DNA of 64,000 nucleotides from Paenibacillus tyrphae. GTDB taxonomy: Bacteria; Bacillota; Bacilli; Paenibacillales; NBRC-103111. Where the stretch lies: positions 62,001 to 126,000 of the forward strand of contig NZ_BSDJ01000017.1 of the NCBI RefSeq assembly GCF_027925525.1, read 5' to 3'. Below are positions 17,929 through 25,584 of the stretch, one piece after another. The notes under the pieces are model-generated. The model ran no database searches and was not told the origin of the DNA. It worked only from the letters and a program-made list of their open reading frames with translations. A program made the translations under genes and the position numbers. Each line of letters starts with the position of its first letter. The first letter of the stretch is position 1.

Positions 17929-19671
17929 TTAATCCCCGCATACCGCGTTCTCGATCTGAAACGCCGGCACTTCCTGGTACCGGTAACCTTCCAGCTCCTT
18001 GATGCGCTTATAAAATTTATGAAACCGCTCGTTCGGATGCCCGTCCGCCGCATAACGCGCTACAATGCGCTCGATCGTTTCGACCAGACGCTCCGGCTCG
18101 ATTCCTTCGGCAACCGGCTGCGCCACATGGGCGTTGCGTCCAACTGTTTTGCCCCCGAGGAACAAATCGAATTTCTCCCGGCGGTACACGATTCCGATAT
18201 CTTCCTTCACTGCACCGTAGCAGGCCATGCCGCAGCCGTTGAAGCCGATTTTGAGCTCCTTGGGTACGCGCATGCCTCCCAAACGACGGTGCAGCTCTTC
18301 GGCGTACGGCACCGAATCGGCCTTATCCATATTGCAAAAATCGCAAGCCTTGATCTGCGCAACATCGCCGACCGGAGCGAGCAGCAGTCCGGCAGCCCGA
18401 AGCCTTCCGGTTACGCTTTCCGGGTCCGACGTCGCAATGCGTACGAGCATCTGATGATGCGGCGTATACTCCATGGTCCCATGCTCGCCGACGACTTCCG
18501 CAAGCAGCATGAGCTGCTGCGCCGTCAGCTTCTTTTCCGCAAGCCCGGGGCTTACGGCAAACTCCAGGATCTGCTCCTGCTTAAACAGGTAGCCGTTCCG
18601 CTCGCCTTGAGCCGACTCGGGAACGCCCCGGTGCGAATCGACAAGCCGCAGCGCTTCCAGCGCAAGAGCCAACGGCGATTCGCCTTCCGTTCTGGCTCCG
18701 TAAGCCGGTCCGCCCAGCGGATCGAGCATCGAATCAACGACGTATGGGCCTTTCACGGACTCGCTCGGCCCGTCTGAACGCGCTTCAGCCGCCCACGCTT
18801 TATTTTCCTCGCCCATGCTCTTGGACGCTTCTTCTTGCTGCGCGTCCAGCGACCAAGGCTCCGCTTCCGTCCGCAGCCTTTCGTGCGGCCGGAGCGGCTG
18901 CACGTCGGCGTTCAGCGTATACTTGCGCTGGTATCCCCGCGGTGTGATTATCAGCCCGTCGTAAACGACCGTCGTCGAATTGCCGATGATGACCGTCGTC
19001 AGCATGCCGATGTCGTGCTCGAGCATTTTGCCAAGCGTCGTCACCACCACATCTTGCCGGTCGCGGTAAGCGCTCTTCACGATCCCGACCGGCGTATCCG
19101 GCGACCGGTACTGCAGCAGCACGCGCTGTGTCTCGACGATCTGCCGCGTGCGTCTTCCGCTGCGCGGATTGTACAGCGCAATGACGAAATCGGCGGAAGC
19201 CGCCGCTTCTACCCGGCGAATGATGATCTCCCACGGCGTCAAATGGTCGCTCAAGCTAATCGTGCATGCGTCGTGCATGACCGGCGCGCCCAGCAGTGAA
19301 GCCACAGAGTTGATCGCCGAGATGCCAGGAATAACCTCCACTTCGACGCCATCCTCGCGCCGCCATCCTTTTTCCATCAGCACTTCGTAAATGAGCCCGG
19401 CCATCCCGTACACGCCTGCATCGCCGCTCGAAATGACCGCCACCGTTTTTCCCGCTTCGGCTTGACGCACCGCTTCCTGCGCTCGGCTAACCTCTTCCGT
19501 CATCCCGGTGCGGACCACCTGCTGCTCGTTCAAAAGCCCCCGGATCAGATCCACATACGTGTTGTAGCCGATTACGACGTCACTTTCCTGGATCGCTTCC
19601 CTTGCCCGTTTCGTAATATGATCGAAGCTGCCCGGGCCGAACCCGATGACTGACAATTTTCCCTTCATCAT
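17929..19671 (-). CDS. cbiH: CbiH60-type cobalt-factor III C17-methyltransferase fused to a ferredoxin/nitrite-reductase-like domain
   Basis: 580 aa. Residues about 1-250 form the CobJ/CbiH methylase (LSVIGFGPGSFDHITKRA, VISSGDAGVYGMAGLIYEV, VIPGISAINSVASLLG), which methylates C17 and contracts the ring. After a variable linker, the C-terminal half resembles nitrite/sulfite reductase ferredoxin-like domains (EYTPHHQMLVRIATSD) and has the cysteine pairs CDFC and CGMAC expected to hold a 4Fe-4S cluster. This is the layout of CbiH60 of B. megaterium, a ring-contraction enzyme of the anaerobic route. Two adjacent ATG codons (19671, 19668) follow AGGAGG. It is the first gene after the cobalamin riboswitch. 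Confidence 0.93.
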   Translation of the reverse strand: MMKGKLSVIGFGPGSFDHITKRAREAIQESDVVIGYNTYVDLIRGLLNEQQVVRTGMTEEVSRAQEAVRQAEAGKTVAVISSGDAGVYGMAGLIYEVLMEKGWRREDGVEVEVIPGISAINSVASLLGAPVMHDACTISLSDHLTPWEIIIRRVEAAASADFVIALYNPRSGRRTRQIVETQRVLLQYRSPDTPVGIVKSAYRDRQDVVVTTLGKMLEHDIGMLTTVIIGNSTTVVYDGLIITPRGYQRKYTLNADVQPLRPHERLRTEAEPWSLDAQQEEASKSMGEENKAWAAEARSDGPSESVKGPYVVDSMLDPLGGPAYGARTEGESPLALALEALRLVDSHRGVPESAQGERNGYLFKQEQILEFAVSPGLAEKKLTAQQLMLLAEVVGEHGTMEYTPHHQMLVRIATSDPESVTGRLRAAGLLLAPVGDVAQIKACDFCNMDKADSVPYAEELHRRLGGMRVPKELKIGFNGCGMACYGAVKEDIGIVYRREKFDLFLGGKTVGRNAHVAQPVAEGIEPERLVETIERIVARYAADGHPNERFHKFYKRIKELEGYRYQEVPAFQIENAVCGD

Positions 19672-19820
19672 TGCCGCCTCCTGTTAAGTATGCTTCCTCT
19701 TGGAGTACAAGACTTCCGAGGCCTGTAACTGACGTACTCCAGCCGGCTGTCCATGCGATAAACCTATTCAGAGAACTAGCGACTCATGCCGATTTCTTTT
19801 TCCATAAACTGAGAGAGCAA

Positions 19821-19853
19821 CAAAAAAAGCATCTCCCTTGTCGGAAGATGCTT
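19821..19853 (-). terminator. Riboswitch-controlled terminator of the cbi operon
   Basis: On the minus strand GCATCTTCC...GGGAGATGC followed by seven T. It lies between the cobalamin aptamer and cbiH, as expected for an expression platform working at transcription level. Confidence 0.82.
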
Positions 19854-20030
19854 GTGCGAGCTTAGGTTGCTGAGACGAGTGCAGCCAGCATTGACTTATG
19901 CGACGAGCGCCGCTGTGACGCCAGATCGCCAGCCTTGCTGCCTGTCCTGTACCGCTCCCGTACACCTCCCTATCCGCGTAGGTTTTGTGGTGACTTCGTT
20001 GCCGGCCATCGACGAAAATAACAGCCGCAA

Positions 20031-20216
20031 CAGAGCGGGCAGGTCTCCTGACTTACGTCTCATCGCTTTTTCCGCAGCCTTCCCATCGACTTGGCAACAG
20101 TGGCGTTCGCGATACGGAAAAAACTCCTCGCTTACAGTGGCGGGACCGTGCCGGACTTTCACCGGCTTCCCTTTTAAGCCGATTCCGCCTTCAACGGATA
20201 TCAGCACCTGCTCTAT
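20031..20216 (-). promoter_or_regulatory. Cobalamin (B12) riboswitch aptamer
   Basis: Minus-strand sequence contains AAGGGAAGCCGGTGAAAGTC, then CGGCACGGTCCCGCCACTGT, GATGGGAAGGC and the closing GTCAGGAGACCTGCC. These are conserved elements of class I cobalamin riboswitches. The P1 stem can form from AGAGC and GCTCT at the two ends. It sits upstream of cbiH with a terminator in between, so cobalamin should switch the operon off. The 250 bp further upstream (20217-20460) hold no gene that I can see, only the likely promoter region. Confidence 0.95.
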
Positions 20217-20461
20217 ATGATATGAAATTATTATAGAAAACATTTGCTAGGAAACAGTGTAATGATAGCATGTTTCTCCCACGCATGTCTACCTTACAGT
20301 TGCGTTGGGGAAGCGGCTTCGTCGTTGTTCTGCCATTGGATAGAAGCAATGTAAATGCATGTATGTGAGTACAGCGGGGACTCTTGGTAAGGGGGCTCGT
20401 GGGGAGACGTGAGTGAGCATTTGCGATTCGGAACCTTGATGTTCGCATCATGTTCGTATTA

Positions 20462-20674
20462 ACACTACGAATTCACCGAGAAGTTTCAAAAGATTGATGA
20501 TAAGCTCGAGAAAGTAGACGACGAGTTCCGCAAGGTTCATACCCGCTTCGATCACAATGAACGCATGATCGGTCAATTGATTCATATGTTGACGAACAGA
20601 ACAAAGCAAATAAAGAGATTCGAGCCGAGCAAAATACCCTTGAGCATAGCGTAGACATTCTTAATCGCCGCTAG
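20462..20674 (+). pseudogene. Frameshifted remnant of a coiled-coil protein
   Basis: Plus-strand reading gives HYEFTEKFQKIDDKLEKV, then DDEFRKVHTRFDHNERMIG and QLIHM. After a frame change near 20590 it continues VDEQNKANKEIRAEQNTLEH and SVDILNRR-stop. The charged heptad pattern is like the small coiled-coil proteins common in Bacillus and Paenibacillus. There is no start codon with a ribosome site, so the gene is 5'-truncated and frameshifted. It marks the junction between the cobalamin region and the tail locus. Confidence 0.5.
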
Positions 20675-20683
20675 CTTAAAATA

Positions 20684-20732
20684 ACCAAGGTACCTCTAAA
20701 CCACATGTTTCCGGTTCGAGGTACCTTTTATC
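20684..20732. terminator. Strong hairpin terminator
   Basis: AAGGTACCTC pairs with GAGGTACCTT across about 17 bases, followed by TTA. It is downstream of the coiled-coil remnant. Confidence 0.75.
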
Positions 20733-20741
20733 ATAGTAAAA

Positions 20742-20776
20742 CAAAAAATCCCTACCAGCCGAAGCCAGTAGGGACC
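20742..20776 (-). terminator. Terminator of the lysis genes
   Basis: Minus-strand stem CCCTACTGGC-TTCG-GCTGGTAGGG with a UUCG tetraloop and a T run; it closes the holin-endolysin unit. Confidence 0.88.
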
Positions 20777-20807
20777 GGTGAACATATTTCGTTATACATC
20801 CGATTTG

Positions 20808-21473
20808 TTACGAAACCTGCCCGGATGCCTTCCGAAGCTCATTTGCGAGCCAATGAATATAATCCGCCTGTTGTTGATGAGCGGAGGCAGTGCTCGTGTC
20901 TCCTTGTTGTTCCGCCTCGCAGCGTTTTGCCTCGGACTCCTTCCAAGCCGGACTCATCCATGTATCGATAATTGTATTGGCCACTCCTGCATCCAGCATC
21001 ACTTCTGTTACCTCCTTATCGTACTGTTCAAGCGAATAGCCCGCGATCAAACGGTTTAACTTTTTAGAGTAATCCGGGTCGGTGGCATAGCCGCAAACGC
21101 GCAGCATCTCCGTCTGTTCCTGCGGCGTCTGGGCACTTCGTACACGATCGTACCGACTCCACTGAAAAAGTAAATCCTGATCGCGGAAACAATCTTCGAG
21201 GCAGTCATAGGCTCGCCAATGGGCTTGCACACCATCTACTCGGACGCCGTCATATACTTCCCACGTCTTGGTGCTTACCGATTTTCCTTTCCAAAATTCA
21301 TTGGGCCGGCCGCTGCCAACTTTATAACCGACAAGATTGTTCCATTCGTGGATCTTTCCGCCCGTTTCCAGCAAAGCCTGGGCGATCCGAACCGAAGGGA
21401 AGATCGGAGAACCTTCCCTTTTCAGTTCCACAGCGACAGGCGCAACCGCAGCGATAAATTGCTCCCGTGTCAA
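20808..21473 (-). CDS. Endolysin, N-acetylglucosaminidase (GH73-like)
   Basis: 221 aa. It degrades the glycan strand of peptidoglycan during particle release. The opening MTREQFIAAVAPVAVELKRE and the motif SVRIAQALLETGGKI (with the family's catalytic Glu in LLETG) are those of LytG/FlgJ-type glucosaminidases. The middle YDGVRVDGVQAHWRAYDCLE and VCGYATDPDYSKKLNRLI complete the domain. The C-terminal 50 residues are a charged helix and no signal peptide is present, which fits holin-dependent export. The start overlaps the holin stop (ATGA). Confidence 0.92.
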   Translation of the reverse strand: MTREQFIAAVAPVAVELKREGSPIFPSVRIAQALLETGGKIHEWNNLVGYKVGSGRPNEFWKGKSVSTKTWEVYDGVRVDGVQAHWRAYDCLEDCFRDQDLLFQWSRYDRVRSAQTPQEQTEMLRVCGYATDPDYSKKLNRLIAGYSLEQYDKEVTEVMLDAGVANTIIDTWMSPAWKESEAKRCEAEQQGDTSTASAHQQQADYIHWLANELRKASGQVS

Positions 21474-21871
21474 TGACGCTCCTCCTTTCCTTTGATCGCA
21501 GATATCACATTGCTCAACGGCCCAAGAGGCACCCCGAGCTTCCCGCCATTTTCGACGATGCTTAGAAACTCAATGACGCTGTACGCGATAACGACACCGT
21601 CCCCGATGACGCCGTTTGAGTTAAGGACCGATAGTTCGATCATGTACACGCAGCCGACAAGAATGATGATATAGGTTTTTCTGAGCAAGCCATTCGTTCC
21701 GGTACGGCTGCTGAGCTCTTTCCTGACGTATCCAGCCATAAGCCCCGTTGCATAATCCAATAGCATTAGTCCCAGCAGGACGGTAAAAGCCAATCCAAAT
21801 CCTCCGACGACCCATGAGATGAAGCTGCCAATGACGCCGAAACCCGTTTTGACAATCGCGGATTTGTCCAT
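21470..21871 (-). CDS. Phage holin
   Basis: 133 aa with two to three hydrophobic helices (FGVIGSFISWVVGGFGLAFT, LMLLDYATGLMAGYV, TYIIILVGCVYMIELSVL) and the motif LDYATGLMAGY found in the holin_4 / toxin-secretion lysis holin family. The membrane pore lets the endolysin reach the wall. AAGGAGG-type ribosome site lies before the ATG at 21871. It forms a two-gene lysis unit with the endolysin. Confidence 0.93.
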   Translation of the reverse strand: MDKSAIVKTGFGVIGSFISWVVGGFGLAFTVLLGLMLLDYATGLMAGYVRKELSSRTGTNGLLRKTYIIILVGCVYMIELSVLNSNGVIGDGVVIAYSVIEFLSIVENGGKLGVPLGPLSNVISAIKGKEERH

Positions 21872-21902
21872 GTATTCCTCCTTTCAGCCCAAATAAGGCG
21901 TC

Positions 21903-21929
21903 AAAATAGCCCCGATGGGATCGGGGCTA
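21903..21929 (-). terminator. Perfect-stem terminator upstream of the holin gene
   Basis: TAGCCCCGAT-GGG-ATCGGGGCTA, a perfect 10-bp stem, followed on the minus strand by TTTT. It probably ends the tail operon, which means the lysis pair needs its own promoter or readthrough. Confidence 0.72.
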
Positions 21930-22451
21930 ACCTTGAATAGTGATTCAAAACGAAGGTGCGGATCTGCATGCGTTTTTAGAGCATGTTATATCATACTTGT
22001 TGACTATTATGAATGCCTGAAAGTCATAGCCGCTGGTTTTTCCTACTCGGAGCCACATAATTAATTCATAATTTTTTCTCAGCCCTTCGTACCACACACG
22101 GATAGTTAGGCGCTATTGCCGGGACGGTTTCTGTTCCGATTCCAGGCGTAGTATAGTTCACGCAGGTAAGCTACATATTCGATCAATATTCTACTTTCAT
22201 GACATTCTTCTTCTCCTATTCAGTAAGGTCGAGCCGTGGCTTCTTCCAGTGGCTGCGTTATAGCCCGTCAGTACGTCGTGATTATCGTCTAAAGCGGAAG
22301 CTAATAAGGCGTTTTTCTTGTCACCTTGCTCCGCTTCTTCAAGAGCCGGTAGACTGAATAGAGGCTATTAGTTTCTACTGTTGTTAGCATAACGTCCACA
22401 ATAAACCAGAAGATATCAAGTAGCAACGCCTCATTTGTGCTTCCCCATTGT
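21930..22451 (-). other. Decayed non-coding interval between tail fibre and lysis genes
   Basis: About 520 bp with no intact gene. Short minus-strand reading frames occur: one reads ALEEAEQGDKKNALLASALD then DNHDVLTGYNAATGRSHGS (stop near 22210), another reads IEYVAYLRELYYAWNRNRN. They are out of frame with each other and lack proper starts. This looks like eroded small tail-operon genes. I cannot assign them. Confidence 0.4.
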
Positions 22452-25058
22452 TTAATTTTCGGCTAAAAATGAAATGTTATCGAGCGAGACATAGCCGTTA
22501 CTTCCGATAGCGACGGATACATACCCCATCCAATCTACGTCGACACGACCAGGTTTGAATTGTCCGCCCTCATCTGTACATGCCGCAATTATTAAGGTGT
22601 AGGCAGGGCGGTAACCAGACGGGAGCCTGAAAACCGCCTTCCCAATAGCACCTCCTCGAATTAGCCCGCGGATATGGACGACGCCTGTGCTGTCCTTATA
22701 ATAGCCGACTAAACTAAAAGCGTTCTCGTAATTTTCCCATCCATTTAGCAACGACGGAGTGATCCAGCGCATTTGTTGACGTAGTGCAAACGCATTTTCA
22801 ATCGATCCTACACGCGCAGCCATGCCAGAATGCTCTGCCACAAGCGTATCGACCACAGACTTGACGTTCGCAGGACTATGCGCTGAAGCATATACAATGC
22901 TTGGTGTTAAGGCCCACTTGTCTATCGTCTCGTAAGTGACCGAGTAGACGTTGGCCGGATCATAAAGCAGTGATGGTATGGATGCCCATACTTTTCCGTG
23001 CGCGTGGTCCGCGTCTAGCTCTTCTCTGATCTGCCAGGATCCGTCTACTAGGCCGTTCTTATAGATTTCAAAAAAACGCAACGCGGTCCACCCAAGGCGT
23101 GAATCCCCGATGTACGTATTGTTAAAACGATAAACTCCTGGGTCACCGAGCAGTGGTCGGACCCTCTCCCGAGTCAATGCACCCTCTCCGAATAAAATGC
23201 GGTTTAGTCCCTCGTGTAATGTTACGCTTCCCTCATAGCGAACTTCTTCATAGGCGGCATTGGCCAACTGGTATATCAGAAGATGCGGACGATATCCCGG
23301 TGCTGGCTCGGTTGGTACTGTAAGCTTCGTGTACTCATTACCGCCAACAGGTGCCCAAACTGCTCCCGGTGACCATTTTGCATACCAACGCTTATTGTCG
23401 TACTTATCAGAACCGTCCCATACGTTGCCCGCCATGTCTCGCAATTGCCAACCGTAAAAGTATGCCTTTATCTCTTCCTTAGACGGCTTATATTGACCGC
23501 CCCATCCGCTTATCGAGTCAGCCACGGAAAGGAGAACGGAGTTTCTATTGATGTCGCTTGAATCCAATACAACAAACTGTCCCGCGACGGGTGCTATCCC
23601 CTGCTTACCACGCTCCATTGATCCGCCGTCTGGATCGATCAGATAACCGGCATCCCTCATCGGGGGGGCGAGGAAATTGTTATCAGTACGTAGCCAGGTG
23701 TACCCCGTATATCGTTCCTCGCTTCTCCAGTTCAGATCTCCTGTCAGTGACGTGGTGTTGATACGTATATTTTTCCGAAATTTTCCGTTTGTAAAATGAA
23801 GCGAGTCATATACCGAGCCATCTACGTTAGATGCCAACCTTACACCTCCGAATATGATACGCTCCGTCTTATTTTCATCTGTGAATGGAAGCTTCTCGGC
23901 CCCAACGTTAAGCATTGGGTTCGAGAAAGTAAATTTGCCCGTAACATTGTTCTCCACGCCTACGTTAATTACAATCCGAACAGCGTTCAGCGGCACGGTG
24001 AACGTTTTACAAAATATATGTTGCCCATTTGATGACGCGTATGGCGGTCCATGCAAACTCGGCTGCAATAGCACCCCATCGATATCATACGGAAGTATTT
24101 GATAATACGCACCGACGTTCGGATTACCAGCGATATTCTCGACGTCGACATCGACGGAGAACGTGTATACCTCGCCCGGCTTGGCACGAAAACCGAACGA
24201 TCTGGCTGCGTAACCTGTCACAGGCTTGGTAAACGTAAGTTTATAGCCATCCGATTGTATGTTACCGACAGTATATCCTACAGAAAGGTTCCATTGCTCG
24301 AACGGTGGCAATACGTTCTTGCCGTATTTCTCGACATATGGGCCGTAGAGCGATTTCGCATCATCTACATAAGGCCAGCGGGCAGCAACTTGTTCCGGTG
24401 TCATACTGTCGATTTCGTCGAATTCGGCAGCGCTGATTTCGTATATAGCAATCTCATCCATATATGCCGTTTGCCCGGCAGACGTAGCGCGTGGAGATAT
24501 TAAGCCTTGTACTCCTGTTACATCAATAGACGGACGAAATTTCTTGTATAGGAAGACCCACTTGCCTTGGATTGACGTTTCCACCCACTGCGCCGTATTT
24601 CCATAGTATAACCGTGTAGTCGGACAAGTTTCGTTATAAACCCACCCTCGCAGTAGATACGACTTGTCTTTTTGCAACTTTATTGCCATGGCGGTCCCCG
24701 CCACGGATTCACCTGTTGCATCAGTAGCCGTCACCTTGGCGCTAAAGTATCCAGATAGCTTTTTCGTCGAGTCTAGCGCAACAGTAGCTTTGTACGATGC
24801 GATACGCGATGCAACTTCGCAACCGCCATCTCGTCCTAGCAGATTAATCAACATGCGGCCACGAATGCGGATATCGGTCAGTGGCGCAACAGTTTTACTA
24901 TCGATGATCTGCACACCTGCGTTAAGTACGATTTCCTGTGGCTGAGAACTAGTTAGACATTCTGTATAAACATCTTTTATTCCCTGCTCAATGCGGTTCA
25001 AGTCACTTTCTGTGACAGTCTCATCAAACTGCCAATTCGTTTTTGCGTTATAGGCCAT
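22452..25058 (-). CDS. Tail fibre / receptor-binding protein candidate, paralogue A
   Basis: 868 aa. The N-terminus (MAYNAKTNWQFDETVTESDL) is the attachment-type segment shared with its paralogue; this opening (YxAKTxW...VTExDxNRIEQG) is common in phage structural proteins of Bacillota. The middle holds carbohydrate-binding-like beta regions, and a conserved WITPSLLNGWENYENAFSLV block followed by GYYKDSTGVVHIRGLIRGGA marks a C-terminal beta domain ending in DNISFLAEN. It lies at the distal end of the tail operon, where fibres are usually encoded. Function as host-recognition protein is inferred. Its codon use is more AT-rich than the flanking core genes. Confidence 0.75.
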   Translation of the reverse strand: MAYNAKTNWQFDETVTESDLNRIEQGIKDVYTECLTSSQPQEIVLNAGVQIIDSKTVAPLTDIRIRGRMLINLLGRDGGCEVASRIASYKATVALDSTKKLSGYFSAKVTATDATGESVAGTAMAIKLQKDKSYLLRGWVYNETCPTTRLYYGNTAQWVETSIQGKWVFLYKKFRPSIDVTGVQGLISPRATSAGQTAYMDEIAIYEISAAEFDEIDSMTPEQVAARWPYVDDAKSLYGPYVEKYGKNVLPPFEQWNLSVGYTVGNIQSDGYKLTFTKPVTGYAARSFGFRAKPGEVYTFSVDVDVENIAGNPNVGAYYQILPYDIDGVLLQPSLHGPPYASSNGQHIFCKTFTVPLNAVRIVINVGVENNVTGKFTFSNPMLNVGAEKLPFTDENKTERIIFGGVRLASNVDGSVYDSLHFTNGKFRKNIRINTTSLTGDLNWRSEERYTGYTWLRTDNNFLAPPMRDAGYLIDPDGGSMERGKQGIAPVAGQFVVLDSSDINRNSVLLSVADSISGWGGQYKPSKEEIKAYFYGWQLRDMAGNVWDGSDKYDNKRWYAKWSPGAVWAPVGGNEYTKLTVPTEPAPGYRPHLLIYQLANAAYEEVRYEGSVTLHEGLNRILFGEGALTRERVRPLLGDPGVYRFNNTYIGDSRLGWTALRFFEIYKNGLVDGSWQIREELDADHAHGKVWASIPSLLYDPANVYSVTYETIDKWALTPSIVYASAHSPANVKSVVDTLVAEHSGMAARVGSIENAFALRQQMRWITPSLLNGWENYENAFSLVGYYKDSTGVVHIRGLIRGGAIGKAVFRLPSGYRPAYTLIIAACTDEGGQFKPGRVDVDWMGYVSVAIGSNGYVSLDNISFLAEN

Positions 25059-25122
25059 CTCTAGGCCTCCTCACTATTTAAGATTCGTTTAACCCTAGGG
25101 CTTGTCCCTCTTCCGCACTAAG

Positions 25123-25572
25123 TTATTTAAGTAAACGCTTGTAGATCGACACTAGCTGTTGATGCTTGTTCTTCATCTTTTCGGTAAAAGTCAGATTTTT
25201 TTCTGTAGCTGCAGATTGAATTGAATGGGTACGGACAGAGTTAGGTTCTTCTGAAGTTAGTCCTTCAATCCACAAATTTAACTCTTGTAGATTTTTGTAT
25301 ATGATATTCCTATTTTTGCTATAAATTTCTGGATCCAGCAGTTTGTTGTACAGCTCCCAGGCATTGAAATCAAATTTAGGCTTATACAATCCTGAAGGAA
25401 CGGCAATAGCAATAATGTAACCGGTTATCTCTGGTGACGGTTGTTGTAACTCTTCAGTACTTTCTGTTATCTGATGTGGCTTGAACATAGGAAAAACGCC
25501 TGTCACATCATCCGCGACAAGCGTTACTTCTGTCATATAACCGTCTGCATCAACAATGATTGCTTCTTTCAT
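25123..25572 (-). CDS. Small tail-operon protein between the two fibre genes
   Basis: 149 aa, starting MKEAIIVDADGYMTEVTLVA. It contains SGLYKPKFDFNAWELY and a charged C-terminus. Proteins with this opening (a short strand, DxxGY, then a proline-containing VPxGLYxPKFD phrase) often follow fibre genes in Bacillota tail operons, and a role in fibre assembly is a guess. AGGAGTAAG precedes its ATG at 25572. Confidence 0.6.
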   Translation of the reverse strand: MKEAIIVDADGYMTEVTLVADDVTGVFPMFKPHQITESTEELQQPSPEITGYIIAIAVPSGLYKPKFDFNAWELYNKLLDPEIYSKNRNIIYKNLQELNLWIEGLTSEEPNSVRTHSIQSAATEKNLTFTEKMKNKHQQLVSIYKRLLK

Positions 25573-25584
25573 CTTACTCCTCCT

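Noticed and set aside
23987-24503. Overlapping plus-strand frames inside the fibre gene
   Set aside because: Shadows of the 868-aa reading frame; no ribosome sites or family patterns.
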